This document shows, piece after piece, positions 37,621 to 49,128 of a DNA stretch of 62,835 nucleotides. The stretch lies in assembly GCA_018402425.1 (NCBI GenBank), contig JAGYIZ010000007.1, positions 1 through 62,835 on the forward strand. Direction: 5' to 3'. Origin of the DNA: Candidatus Atribacteria bacterium. Lineage in GTDB: Bacteria; Atribacterota; Phoenicimicrobiia; Phoenicimicrobiales; Stramentimicrobiaceae. Position numbers and translations under genes: made by a program. Under the pieces are notes generated by a model. That model was not told the origin of the DNA, did not search any database, and was given only the letters and a program-made list of their open reading frames with translations. Within the stretch, counting starts at the first letter, position 1. The number at the start of each line of letters is the position of its first letter.

Positions 37621-38337
37621 TTGAGAGAGCAATTATATACCCTGTTATTATTACAGGAAATTGATAGAGATATTGTCAGGGAGAAAAAAAGACAAAAAAA
37701 GCTTCCTGCCAGAATTCAGGAAATTAATAATGCGAAAGCAAAGATCGAAAAGATAACCCGTGATAAAAAAGAAAGTCTAAAAGAGTTGCGATTAAAGATA
37801 AAGAGAAAAGAAATTGATGTTAAGGAAGTTAATACAAAAATTGAAAAGCATCAAAATGAACTTTATGGTGGAAAAATAAGTGATATCAAGGAATTAAAAC
37901 AATTGCAAAAAGTCATAGAATTGGTGAAAAAAGACCGGGACAAGATCGAAGAGGGCTTGTTAGTCCTCATGGATGAAGAAGATGATTTTAAAATAGATTT
38001 GAGTGAAGCTGAAAAAGAATTGGCTAAGTTAGATGAACAGCTTCAGCGAAGACAAAAAGAAGTGAATCAACAGGACAAAGAAATTAAGAAAATTATAGAG
38101 GAAAAGCAGAAGAAACGAACAGAGATAGTTCATAAAATCAATGATAGGGAATTAATAAACCGATACAATATGCTATGGGGTGAAAAAGAAGGAGAAGTTG
38201 TTGTAGAAATTGATGGGTCTATCTGTAGCGGATGTAACCTGTCTTTGCCAAGTGATATAATTTATCATCTACAAAGAGATGACATGTTGATAACATGTCC
38301 GAATTGTAATAGAATATTAATATGGAAAGATAGATGA
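37621..38337 (+). CDS. Coiled-coil zinc-ribbon protein (COG1579 family)
   Basis: This 238-residue protein is almost entirely charged coiled coil (residues ~10-180) and ends in a four-cysteine zinc ribbon (C202, C205, C226, C229 in CSGCN and CPNCN). The family is widespread in bacteria, usually next to Nif3/YqfO-like or rnpB genes, and its role is unknown; nucleic-acid binding is assumed. AAGGAGG at 37608-37614 sets the TTG start. The gene lies just after the intron and 257 bp before RNase P RNA. Confidence 0.85.
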   Translation: MREQLYTLLLLQEIDRDIVREKKRQKKLPARIQEINNAKAKIEKITRDKKESLKELRLKIKRKEIDVKEVNTKIEKHQNELYGGKISDIKELKQLQKVIELVKKDRDKIEEGLLVLMDEEDDFKIDLSEAEKELAKLDEQLQRRQKEVNQQDKEIKKIIEEKQKKRTEIVHKINDRELINRYNMLWGEKEGEVVVEIDGSICSGCNLSLPSDIIYHLQRDDMLITCPNCNRILIWKDR

Positions 38338-38354
38338 GCAGAGCTCATTTATCG

Positions 38355-38376
38355 TCAGGGGAATAGCTTCCCCTGA
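38355..38376. repeat. TCAGGGGAA palindrome, copy before rnpB (1)
   Basis: Arms TCAGGGGAA and TTCCCCTGA with a 4-base loop are followed by AACCCC and a T run. The hairpin could end the preceding gene's transcript, but the same palindrome with flanks (CGTCAGGGGAATAG, then AACCCCTT) recurs at 38509, so it is more likely a dispersed element. Confidence 0.7.
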
Positions 38377-38508
38377 AACCCCTTTTTTAATTAGTATCGA
38401 GTATATAGTATCGAGTCCAAATACATTAATAAGTAACATGCTATCTGTAATCTAATAGGTATTTTGTATTGTTAATAATTTAAGATAAATTACCATAAGG
38501 TAATTTCG

Positions 38509-38530
38509 TCAGGGGAATAGCTTCCCCTGA
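38509..38530. repeat. TCAGGGGAA palindrome, copy before rnpB (2)
   Basis: This is a second copy of the 38355 palindrome, with identical arms, loop and immediate flanks. Between the copies lie GTATCGAGTATATAGTATCG (38393-38412), also seen near 28382, and a small palindrome AATTACC/GGTAATT at 38489-38505. The upstream region of rnpB is thus made mostly of repeats. Confidence 0.72.
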
Positions 38531-38594
38531 AACCCCTTAAATTTTTTTCTAATTTCTGGTAATATAGTAGATAAGCTAGGCTTATCTACTACTG

Positions 38595-38961
38595 GCAAGT
38601 AAATCAGGTAATCGCAGGCCTGTATTTGCAGTCTGAGGAAAGTCCGAGCTCCATAGGACAGAGTGCTGGGTAATCCCCAGCGGGGGTGACCCCGGGAAAG
38701 TGCTACAGAAAAGAAACAGCCGTTCTGGCAATGGTGAAAAGGCAGGGTAAGAGCCTACCAGTTATTGGGCAACCAATAAGCTTAGTAAACCCCACTTGGA
38801 GCAAGATCAAGAAGGAAACAGGTAGTGGTCCGCTATAAGTTTCCGGGTAGATCGCTTGAGGTATAAGGTAACTTATACCCTAGATAGATGATTACCACAT
38901 TATATTTTCTTTTAACTTCAAGAAAATATAATGACAGAACTCGGCTTATGATTTACTTGTC
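38595..38961 (+). ncRNA. rnpB: RNase P RNA
   Basis: The ends pair as helix P1 (CAAGTAAATCA near 38596 with TGATTTACTTG at 38949-38959). Conserved core pieces are present: GAGGAAAGTCCGAGCTCC (CR-I), ACAGAA with AAACAGCCG, GGTAAACCCC-like text, GGGTAGATCGCTTGAGG and the closing AGAACTCGGCTTATGATT. Length (~367 nt) and helices fit bacterial class A. It is the catalytic subunit that matures tRNA 5' ends. A strong terminator follows directly. Confidence 0.96.
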
Positions 38962-39000
38962 AAAAAGAGAGACATACTTTTATAGTATGTCTCTCTTTTT
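38962..39000 (+). terminator. Intrinsic terminator of rnpB
   Basis: A 16-bp stem made of AAAAAGAGAGACATAC (38962-38977) and its complement (38985-39000) has a 7-base loop and ends in TTTTT. It directly follows the RNase P RNA helix P1. Confidence 0.95.
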
Positions 39001-39186
39001 GATTCAGATAGTAATAGGTTAAGCACCCCACAACTATAATTACCCACCAATTATTATTTTCAAAAAATATAATACTTTGTCTGCCCTAAAAATAAAGTAT
39101 CTACTAGCGCTAAAAAATCATATTCATTTTTTATCAATATTTTTAAAATAATCTTGATGAGATCCTTTTTTATTTTTCTCATAATG

Positions 39187-39229
39187 TAGTATACTATACA
39201 CAAGTGGAGAAGTGGAGGAAGTGGCAAAT
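39187..39229 (+). promoter_or_regulatory. dcw promoter -10 box and MraZ-type direct repeats
   Basis: A TATACT at 39190-39195 looks like a -10 box. Just after it, AAGTGG occurs three times in direct orientation at 39202, 39210 and 39219. MraZ is known to bind short direct GTGG-containing repeats upstream of its own gene in other bacteria, so this is a likely autoregulatory operator overlapping the start of transcription. No good -35 box is seen. The last repeat also contributes the GGAGG-like ribosome site. Confidence 0.55.
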
Positions 39230-39667
39230 ATGATGATGCAAGTTAATATGAAGACATTCTTTGGATAAAGGGAAGAATAATTATGCCACCCATCTAATTT
39301 TCAGGGAAGATTTGGGTGACTACTTTTATCATTACTTTCAGTTGGATAAATGTCTTTTGTTTATCATGGAAGAATGAAGAAATTAGCTAATAACCTTCAA
39401 GAACTACCTTTAGGTAGAAAAGATGCTAGGGCTGCTTTAAAAGGACATTAGCCTCCAGAGCACTAGTTAGTCATTTTGATCAGCAGGGAAGAGTAGTTAT
39501 TCTAAACACTTAAAGATTGTAGAAATTAGCAAAAATGTCATGATAATAGGTGTTTTTGAACGTATCGAAATATGGGACTTAACAAAATGGGAAGGATATG
39601 CAGAAGAAACAGAACATTCCTATGAAGATATTGCTGAACGTATCTATGAAAAAGAAGGACAGGATTC

Positions 39668-39671
<4 letters not shown>
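39230..39671 (+). pseudogene. mraZ: MraZ transcriptional regulator, frameshifted
   Basis: In joined frames the region reads GRIIMPP-like text, FREDLGDYFYHYFQLDKC, NLQELPLGRKDARA, HFDQQGRVVI, ISKNVMIIGVFERIEIWDL and KWEGYAEETEHSYEDIAERI to a TGA at 39669-39671. These are the two AbrB-like MraZ domains in order, including the DARA and DxxGRV motifs. MraZ controls the division and cell wall cluster, whose first gene it normally is. At least five frame breaks are present. Three direct repeats upstream fit its operator. Confidence 0.82.
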
Positions 39672-41021
<1,350 letters not shown>

Positions 41022-41086
41022 TTTACAAGTATTTAAAAATCAATAAGATGATTGATTGTAGATCTTAACAGGCGAGGCACAATATT

Positions 41087-42772
41087 TTGTTTCTATTGAC
41101 TGAAAAAAGAAAAAGAGTTCATCTATTAATCATTGCTTTTATTATTATTTTTTTAACATTAATTTACCATACATTTCAAACCACAAATTTAACTTAGGGG
41201 GCAGTAAACTAAATGAACTTGCCAGAAGAGAGCATATTGTTTCATATGTTTTGGAAGGCAAAAGAGGACTCATCTTTGACCGGAATTTAAAAAAATTAGC
41301 TGTCAATGTTGATTCAAAATCTTTATTTGCCATGCCTTATAAGGTTGATAATCCCGATGAAATTGCCAGAATTCTTTCAGAAAAAATAGATGCCAAATAT
41401 TCCGAGGTTAGAGCAAGGCTAGAAAAAGAAAAATACTTTGTCTGGATTCGAAGAAAACTGTCTCAAGATAATTATGATGAAATACAAAAAATGGGATTAG
41501 AAGGGGTTAATTTTGTAACTGAGAGCACGAGATATTATCCTAAAGATTCTTTGGCTGCTAACCTGCTTGGTTTTGTAGGCATTGATAACCAGGGACTGGA
41601 AGGTCTTGAGATGCATTTTGATAATGAGTTAAAAAGTATACCAGGCTTAGTTGTAATGGAAAGGGATGCATCGGGAGAAAAAATACCCTTAAGCATGGAA
41701 AGGACGCAACCTTCTAAGGACGGAAATTCAATTGTATTAACAATTGATGAAGTTATCCAGTATATTACCGAAGAGGCATTGGAAAAAGCCTATCAGCAGT
41801 ATCATCCAAGATCGGCAGTAGCTATAGTGGTTAATCCTAAAACAGGAGAAATTCTTGGTGGCTACAAAACCTACTTATAATCTTAATCATTTTCAAATAT
41901 CACCGGAAGACTATTGGAAAAATCGCGCAATTACAGATAATTATGAACCCGGTTCAACATTTAAAATCTTTACAATTGCTACTGCATTGGAGCATAATTA
42001 TGCTAGCCTGAATGATCATTTTAACTGTAAGGGGTGGATTAAATATCATGGTACAGTTATTCGAGACATTCACCCCCATGGTCATCAGGATTTAACAGAA
42101 GTTGTGAAGAACTCCTGTAATGTTGGGGTAATTGAGGTAGGTACGCGAATTGATGAAAATATTTTTGCTGAATCAATTCGTAATTTTGGTTTTGGAGAAG
42201 AAACCGGCATTAATTTACCCGGCGAAAGCCCGGGATTATTCAGGCCGGTAAACCAATGGTCTAAAATTTCTATTGCCTCTCTGTCTATAGGCCAGGAAAT
42301 ATCAGTAACTCCACTTCAATTGGTTATGGGAACAGCCGCAATTGCTAATAATGGAATTTTGATGAAGCCGTTAATTGTAAAAGAAATTATGGATTCAGAG
42401 TATAATATAATTAAACATTACCAATCTGAAAAAGTACGACAGGTAGTTTCTCCTGATACGGCAAATACTATGATGAATATTTTACAGGAAGTTGTTAATG
42501 ATGGTACAGGCAGCAGGGCAAAACTGACAAATTATACAGCGGCCGGAAAAACAGGTACTTCCCAAAAATTTGATTTTTCTTTAGGAAGATATTCTAATGA
42601 AAAATTTACTTCTTGGTTTGTGGGTTTTGCTCCCAGTCATGATGCAGAAATCGCTATCCTGGTTATGCTGGACGAACCTAAGGGAAGTTATTATGGTGGG
42701 ACAGTAGCTGCTCCGGTTTTTCAGGAAATTGCTTCAAAGATACTTCCTTATCTCTCAATCCCTCCTGAATAA
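41087..42772 (+). CDS. ftsI: Class B penicillin-binding protein (FtsI/SpoVD-like), two frameshifts
   Basis: Transpeptidase with a membrane anchor (VHLLIIAFIIIFLTLIYHTF, 41120-41180 region), a PBP dimerisation domain (RGLIFDRNLKKLAVNVDS) and a catalytic domain with SxxK in PGSTFKIF, SCN (NSCNVGVIE) and AGKTGT. It cross-links septal peptidoglycan. As written it is in three frames: break one near 41200 (after TNLT), break two near 41860, where GEILG should continue into ATKPTYNLNHF. Restoring a few bases gives about 560 residues, normal size. Likely start is TTG 41087 behind AGGCGAGG. Confidence 0.88.
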
Positions 42773-42887
42773 AGATTACTGAAAATTATTTTACTTTTTG
42801 AGAGATATTCAGTAAGATATTCTTTATGTGTTTTTTGGTAGTGAAAATTATTAAAATTTTATCAAATAAGAATATAGGGATGACAAA

Positions 42888-44372
42888 TTGAAATTATCAG
42901 AGTTAATTAAAGATTTAAAGATAGAAAAAATTAAGGGTGATATTAATATTGATATCAGCGGAATATCTCAAAACTCTAAAACAGTTAAAGAAGGTTATCT
43001 ATTTGTATGTATCGAGGGTTTTGTTATGGATGGCCATAAATTTATTCCCGAGGCGATACAAAGAGGAGCAGGGGCTATTTTACTGCAAAAAGATATACCC
43101 ATAAATATGGACATTAGTGTGATAAAGGTGAAAGATACAAGAAAAGCATTGGCCTTATTAGCAAATCGCTATTATGATTATCCTTCGCGAAAGCTAAAGG
43201 TAATAGGAATTACCGGCACAAACGGAAAGACAACAGTTGCTTATATGTTAAAAGCAATACTTGAGGAAGCAAATAAAAAAGTTGGTTTGTTAACGACTGT
43301 TGAAAACATTATTAACCACCAGTCAAAAAATTCCAAAATGACTACTATGGAGTCTTTGGATTTGCAGAAAGCATTTTGCAAGATGCTTTCAGGTAATACT
43401 GATTATTGTATTATGGAAGTTTCTTCACATTCACTTAGCCTGTCAAGAGTTGAGGGATGTGACTTTGATGTAGCCATTTTCACCAATATTAGTGATGAAC
43501 ATTTTGAAATTCATAAAAATTTTCAAAATTATCTGGATAGCAAAAAGAAATTATTCCAATCGCTAAATTCTTCAAAAAAGGATATTTATCAGAAAAAAGG
43601 AATTGTCAATATAGACGAAATGTATGCAGATGAATTTATTGATTGTCTTCAGGTAGATAAGATTACTTATGGAATTGAAAAAAAAGCCATGTTTCGGGCT
43701 CGTAATATATTTATTGATATAAAGAAAACCGCTTTTATTGCTGAAACTCCCCTGGGAGATGTGCGGGTATTGTTAAACATGAGCGGGAAATACAATATAT
43801 ACAATGCCCTGGCAGCTATTGCGGCGGCAGTAAGCCAGGGGATTTCACTAGAAGTAATAGCCAGGGCTTTTCGAAAATTTCCGGGAGCTCCGGGCAGATA
43901 TAAAATTATAGAATATGGACAGCCATATACTATAATCATTGATTTTGCCCATAATTATCATGGATTGGAGCATATCTTAAAAACGCTGGAATTGTTTCCC
44001 AGAAATAAAATTATTACCATCTTTGGCCATGGTGGCGAAAGAGATAGCCGGGTAAGAGAGAAAATGGGAAAGGTAGTAGGGATGCATAGTGATTACAGTA
44101 TTATAACCGCTGATAATCCTCGAAGTGAAAGCCTGGAGAAAATAGCAAGAGAAATTGAAAAGGGATTAAAAGAGGTTAAAAATAGCAATTATCAAGTTAT
44201 TCTGGATAGGTATCAGGCTATTGAGCATGCCCTCAATATGGCTGAGAAAAATGATATAGTTCTAATTGCCGGTAAAGGACCCGAGACAGAACAGGTTTAT
44301 CAGGATCGAGTTATATACCATAATGATGAAGAAGTTATCTCAAAAATATTAACAGGAAAAGGTGATAAATAG
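42888..44372 (+). CDS. murE: UDP-MurNAc-tripeptide synthetase (meso-DAP-adding)
   Basis: This 494-residue Mur ligase has the ATP loop GITGTNGKTT (~105-114), the carbamylated-lysine region and the FGHGGERDSRVREKMG segment. The ADNPRSE motif (~407) carries the DNPR signature that selects meso-diaminopimelate, so the peptidoglycan is predicted to be DAP-type. Start TTG 42888 has AGGGATG upstream. The stop directly abuts murF. It acts in the cytoplasm on UDP-MurNAc-L-Ala-D-Glu. Confidence 0.95.
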   Translation: MKLSELIKDLKIEKIKGDINIDISGISQNSKTVKEGYLFVCIEGFVMDGHKFIPEAIQRGAGAILLQKDIPINMDISVIKVKDTRKALALLANRYYDYPSRKLKVIGITGTNGKTTVAYMLKAILEEANKKVGLLTTVENIINHQSKNSKMTTMESLDLQKAFCKMLSGNTDYCIMEVSSHSLSLSRVEGCDFDVAIFTNISDEHFEIHKNFQNYLDSKKKLFQSLNSSKKDIYQKKGIVNIDEMYADEFIDCLQVDKITYGIEKKAMFRARNIFIDIKKTAFIAETPLGDVRVLLNMSGKYNIYNALAAIAAAVSQGISLEVIARAFRKFPGAPGRYKIIEYGQPYTIIIDFAHNYHGLEHILKTLELFPRNKIITIFGHGGERDSRVREKMGKVVGMHSDYSIITADNPRSESLEKIAREIEKGLKEVKNSNYQVILDRYQAIEHALNMAEKNDIVLIAGKGPETEQVYQDRVIYHNDEEVISKILTGKGDK

Positions 44373-45818
44373 GTGTTTCGATTAAGGGATTTGGTAGGCG
44401 TAATGCCTGGAGCAATACTATTGGGTGACCTTGATGCAAAATTTGAAAATATCTCTATTGATAGCAGGACAATAAGGGAAGATGAAGTTTTTTTTGCCTT
44501 GAGAGGAGAAAAATATGACGGTCATCAGTTTATTAACGAGGCTATCGAAAAAGAAGCATCTGCTATTGTTCTTGAAAAAAGTTTTTATCAGTCTCAAAAA
44601 TCTTTACATAATTTAGATAAAGAGATTATTAAGCCCATATTATTGGTTGATAATTCATTATCAGCACTACAATTATGGGCACATCACTACCATTCCTTAT
44701 TTAAACCAGTGAATATCTGTATTACCGGAAGTAATGGTAAGACTACCACCAAGGAAATGATTGTTCACTTATTGAATTCTAAATATCATGTTTTGAAGTC
44801 TAAAGGTAATTACAATAATGAAATTGGGGTACCGTTAACTCTTCTTAACCTTGATTCAAATCATGATATATTGGTTTTAGAAATGGCTGCGCGCAAATTG
44901 GGCGAAATAAAGGAACTGACCAATATTGTAAAACCGGATATTGCCATTATTACCAATGTTTGTGAAGCACATATTGGTTTATTTAAGAGCAGAGATAATA
45001 TTGCCAGGGAAAAATCCGAAATTATTTTATCACTACAAGACAACGGAACAGCCATTCTTAACCGGGATGATTCATATTTTGAATATTTTAAGGATTGCAT
45101 GACAAGCCATAATTATTTATTAAGTTACGGATTTCATCCGGAAGCCCAATTAAGAGCTGAAAATCTATGGCAAGAGAAAGAAAAAGGAATTCACTTCGAT
45201 GTTTTATTTAAAGAAAAAAAATACCCTATTTTTCTGCCATTATTAGGTAAATTCAATGCCTATAATTTTCTGGCTGCCCTCGCAGCAGGGATAAAGATGC
45301 ATATCCCTATTGATGAAATGATTAATCATATTTCTAATTTTAAAACTCCGAAAATGCGGATGGAGTATTTATTTCTGGACCGGGGGATAAAGTTAGTACA
45401 GGATTGTTACAACTCTAACCCTACCGCAGTAACAGAGGCTTTAAAAAGTATTGCTGATATTTCCGGAGATAGTTTTAAAGTTGCCGTGTTAGGGGATATG
45501 CTGGAGCTGGGAGAGCAAACCAATGCATATCATCGGGAAATAGGAAAAATAACTGCAAATCTATCTTTTGATAGGTTGATAGGGTTTGGAGATTATGCAG
45601 AATTGATTGTTCAGGGAGCCCTAAAACAGGGAATGGACAGTGAGAAAGTATTTTCTTTCGGTAAGGCGGAAAAAGACAAAATATTGAGTATGCTAAAAAA
45701 GGAATTACCCGATAATAGTATTGTCTTACTGAAAGGTTCTCGAGGTATGCAGATGGAAGGCATTGCACGGGATTGGAAAAAAAGTAAGACAAATGAGGGG
45801 ACATCTTACAATGCATAG
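44373..45818 (+). CDS. murF: UDP-MurNAc-pentapeptide synthetase
   Basis: This 481-residue Mur ligase adds D-Ala-D-Ala to the tripeptide. Marks are the N-terminal DSRTIREDEVFFALRGE, ATP loop CITGSNGKTTTKEM (~113-126), KGNYNNEIGVPLTLL and the C-terminal YNSNPTAVTEALKSI and LKGSRGMQME. GTG start at 44373 follows the murE stop without gap; the gene's end overlaps mraY by 8 bp. Confidence 0.95.
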   Translation: MFRLRDLVGVMPGAILLGDLDAKFENISIDSRTIREDEVFFALRGEKYDGHQFINEAIEKEASAIVLEKSFYQSQKSLHNLDKEIIKPILLVDNSLSALQLWAHHYHSLFKPVNICITGSNGKTTTKEMIVHLLNSKYHVLKSKGNYNNEIGVPLTLLNLDSNHDILVLEMAARKLGEIKELTNIVKPDIAIITNVCEAHIGLFKSRDNIAREKSEIILSLQDNGTAILNRDDSYFEYFKDCMTSHNYLLSYGFHPEAQLRAENLWQEKEKGIHFDVLFKEKKYPIFLPLLGKFNAYNFLAALAAGIKMHIPIDEMINHISNFKTPKMRMEYLFLDRGIKLVQDCYNSNPTAVTEALKSIADISGDSFKVAVLGDMLELGEQTNAYHREIGKITANLSFDRLIGFGDYAELIVQGALKQGMDSEKVFSFGKAEKDKILSMLKKELPDNSIVLLKGSRGMQMEGIARDWKKSKTNEGTSYNA

Positions 45819-46773
45819 AATCATAATATCTTTATTAGTTGCCTTCTTTCTCCCGGTCATTATAACGCCTTTTTTTATAAAAATTCAGCGCAAGCACAAT
45901 ATTGGACAGAGGATCAGACAGGAAGGACCTGATTTGCATCAACACAAAATGGGAACCCCAACCATGGGTGGGCTGGTAGTTTTTCTTTCAATAGCCATTT
46001 CATTGCTCTTTTATCAGCCCGATGATAATTCCGTATATATTGTTTTCCTGCTGTTATGTGGTTTTGGATTTGTTGGTTTCTTGGATGATTTCATAAAATA
46101 TTACAAAGGCAGATCGTTAGGTTTAAAGGCAAGGACAAAGCTTGTTATGCAATTTGCTATTTGTGTCTTTTTTTTAATATGGTTTTATCAAAATGAGTCA
46201 ATTGATCAAACAATAATAATTCCTTTTTTAAAGAATTCTTTATTCATTTCCAGAATTATTTATATACCTTTTATTGTGCTTGTTTTTATCTCTTCAACAA
46301 ATGCAGTTAACCTTACTGATGGCTTAGATGGTCTGGCTACAGGATTAATGATAATTGCCCTGATTGCTTTTGCCCTGATTGCTTTTGCCCAGGGTCAAAA
46401 TAATTTGGGGATATTTTCCTTGATAATCATTTTTTCATGTGCCGGATTTTTGCTATTTAATTTTCATCCGGCAAAAATATTTTTAGGTGATGTTGGCTCT
46501 CTGGGTTTAGGAGGTGCTCTGGCTGGCATTGCTGTTATAACCGGCACCGAGTTTTTTTTAATATTAATAGGTGGTGTCTTTGTCATTGAAACATTGTCAG
46601 TAATTATACAGGTTCTATCTATTAAACTAAAGCAAAAGCCTGTTTTTAGAATGAGCCCATTACATCATCATTTTGAGTTATTGAAATGGCAAGAAGTAAA
46701 TATTGTTACATTATTTTGGGGGATAGGATTGATTTTTTCCCTGATAGGATTACTTGCCTATCCTTTTTATTGA
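45811..46773 (+). CDS. mraY: Phospho-MurNAc-pentapeptide translocase
   Basis: This 320-residue integral membrane enzyme makes lipid I. Signature pieces are the QEGPDLHQHKMGTPTMGG loop, FLDDFIKYYKGRS, the catalytic NLTDGLDGLATG and MSPLHHHFELL near the end. Ten hydrophobic segments. The ATG at 45811 lies inside the last codons of murF. An in-frame 18-bp tandem duplication creates ALIAFALIAFAQ within a transmembrane helix. The following gene is ftsW, not the usual murD. Confidence 0.95.
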   Translation: MHRIIISLLVAFFLPVIITPFFIKIQRKHNIGQRIRQEGPDLHQHKMGTPTMGGLVVFLSIAISLLFYQPDDNSVYIVFLLLCGFGFVGFLDDFIKYYKGRSLGLKARTKLVMQFAICVFFLIWFYQNESIDQTIIIPFLKNSLFISRIIYIPFIVLVFISSTNAVNLTDGLDGLATGLMIIALIAFALIAFAQGQNNLGIFSLIIIFSCAGFLLFNFHPAKIFLGDVGSLGLGGALAGIAVITGTEFFLILIGGVFVIETLSVIIQVLSIKLKQKPVFRMSPLHHHFELLKWQEVNIVTLFWGIGLIFSLIGLLAYPFY

Positions 46774-46789
46774 TTGATTATTCACAAGA

Positions 46790-47939
46790 ATGAATAAGGA
46801 ATGGTTAGATAAAATGAATTTATCTCAGACAAAACAACCTGATTATATTCTGCTGGCTACCGTATTCCTTTTGCTGACTATTGGTGTTATTATGGTATTC
46901 AGTTCCAGCTATATTATGGCTTATAAATGGTATGGGAACAGTTTTTATTTTTTTACCCGACAAGCAATCTACACCGTAATTGCCATAGTTGTTTTTTTTA
47001 TAACTTCAAGAATTGATTATCATATTTGGCGCAAATTTGCTATTCCTATTTTGTTATTATCAATATTTTTATTAATAATGCTTTATTTACCGGGATTTGC
47101 CAGATATATCAGGGGAGCTAAAAGATGGCTTTCTATTGGACCTTTTTCTTTCCAGCCTTCAGAAATGGCCAAAATTGCCCTTATACTTTATATTGCCGAT
47201 TGTTTAACCAGAAAAAAAGCAAAGGATATTAGTAGTTTTGTATGGGGTATATTGCCAATATTTATCATCACCGTTTTTATTTTCTTATTGGTTTTTGGTC
47301 AGCCTGATTTTAGTACTGCTATTGTTATTATGGTTTGTTCTTTTATCATGCTCTTTATAGGAGGAAGTCAAATTACCCAGTTGTTTGCTTTAATTATTTT
47401 ACTGGTACCACCGGGATTGATTCTAGCTTTAGGAAAGGATTATCGTAGAGTAAGATTGCTTTCTTTCCTTAACCCATGGGGAGACCCACTAAATAGTGGA
47501 TTTCATATTATTCAGTCTCTTTTAGCACTTGGGAGTGGTGGTTTATTTGGAGTAGGAATTGCTGAAAGCAGGCAAAAATATTTTTATCTTCCGGATCAAC
47601 ATACTGATTTTATTTTTTCCATTATTGGTGAAGAATTAGGCTTTATCGGAGCAGTTGCTATTATCATTTTGTTTATTGTATTCTTCTGGAGAGGATTTTT
47701 AATTTCCTTAAAATCAAGAGATACCTTTGGTTTATTGTTAGCGGCCGGTATTACTTCTTTGATTGTCTTTCAAGCGTTGGTTAATATCAGTGTTGTAACA
47801 AATTAATCCCTACAACCGGGATTAGTCTTCCATTTATAAGCTATGGCGGTTCTACTCACTTATAGCAAATATGTTTTGTTGTGGCATTCTTTGAATATTT
47901 CCAAAATACTGTAGAAAAAAATGGAGTATCATAAGGTAA
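46790..47939 (+). CDS. ftsW: Lipid II polymerase FtsW, frameshifted near the end
   Basis: This SEDS-family membrane glycosyltransferase polymerises septal glycan with FtsI. Visible are VIMVFSSSYIMAYKWYG, the loop KRWLSIGPFSFQPSEMAKI, GQPDFSTAIVIM and DFIFSIIGEELGFIG with conserved acidic residues. At 47803 the frame stops after VNISVVTN; adding a base continues NLIPTTGISLPFISYGGS and then IANMFVVGIL with one more break, to a TAA at 47937-47939 that overlaps murG. Starts at 46790 and 46814 are both possible. The intact part covers 338 of ~380 residues. Confidence 0.88.
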
Positions 47940-49034
47940 TGAAGATTATTATAACTGAGGAGTAATGGGAGGGCATATTTATCCTGGGATAAGTCTGGCC
48001 AAAGAATTGAAGAAAAAGATAAGAAGAATGAAATAATATTTATGTAGGTCATAGAGAACAACTGTGAAATTATTCCCCAGAGAGGGTTACTGAATTTTTT
48101 GCTTTAAAAGTAAAAGGAATCAGAAGAAAGATATGTCTGAAAATATTTCTTTACGAGATGGCTTTTCTAATTCCAATTATTAGTTCATTTAAATTGATTA
48201 AATATTGCCTGATCTGGTAATAGAAATTATAATAGTGTTAGTTCTTCGTTGCCTTGGTTTCATCCATAATGGGTATTCCAACTTAACCATGAGCAAATGC
48301 CATACCGGGAATAACCAATCAATTTTTATCGTTGGACCAGTAGAATAGTATTTATCAGTTTTTCTGAATCAAAGAAGTATTTTTTGGAGAAAGAATAAAA
48401 CAGTTTGTTTGGGGAATCCGGTAAGAAAAGAAATTTGGCAGGGCAATAAAGAAGAATTAATTAAAAATTGGAATGGATAGTGACAAGAAAACAATTTTAG
48501 TTTTTGGAGGAGCAAAGGAGCGAGTGTTATTAATAAAACTTTTTAGATTGCCTGGATTTGATTGATGAAACAGTTTGGAGTAGATGGCAAATTTTAATAA
48601 TTAGTGGAAAGATGATTATATAAAGTGTTAAATGTTAACATTACTTTGAAATATAAAAAAATATTTACACTTTATCTTATTTGTATGAGATGGAAAATGC
48701 CTATGAACTTGCTGATTTGGTTATTTGCAGATCAGGTGCCACTACGGTTGCTGAGCTTACTGCAAAGGGTCTTCCTGCAATATTGATACCATACCCATAT
48801 GCTACCGGGGACCATCAATTATATAATGCAAGAAATTTGGAGAATAAACATGCTGCAATTATAATAACCCAAGATGATCTGTCTGAGAAAAAGCTTTCTT
48901 TGGAAATATCGCAATTATTATTTAACGAAAAACGAATAAAAATGCTTGCTCAAAACAGCAAAAATATGGGTAATCGAAAGGCTGCTGAAGAAATAATCAA
49001 TTCAATTTATCGAAATGTAAGAAAAGAAAAATAA
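47939..49034 (+). pseudogene. murG: Lipid II synthase MurG, N-terminal two thirds frameshifted
   Basis: The start reads MKIIITGG-like, GGHIYPGISLAKELKKK (glycine-rich loop) with one break. The middle is badly damaged, with only pieces such as VCLGNPVRKEIWQGNKEE and ILVFGGA readable. From 48681 the C-terminal 117 residues are intact, including ADLVICRSGATTVAEL, GLPAILIPYPYATGDHQ and NARNLENKHAAI, the UDP-GlcNAc binding site. MurG is single-copy and essential in walled bacteria, so this is more likely poor sequence than a dead gene. Confidence 0.85.
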
Positions 49035-49128
49035 TCTTGTTAAAAATCTCTTTGAATAATAAATAAAATAAGGTAAACTATTATGAGAAATGATAGTTTT
49101 CTTATAAGTAAAACAGAAAGGTGTATTT

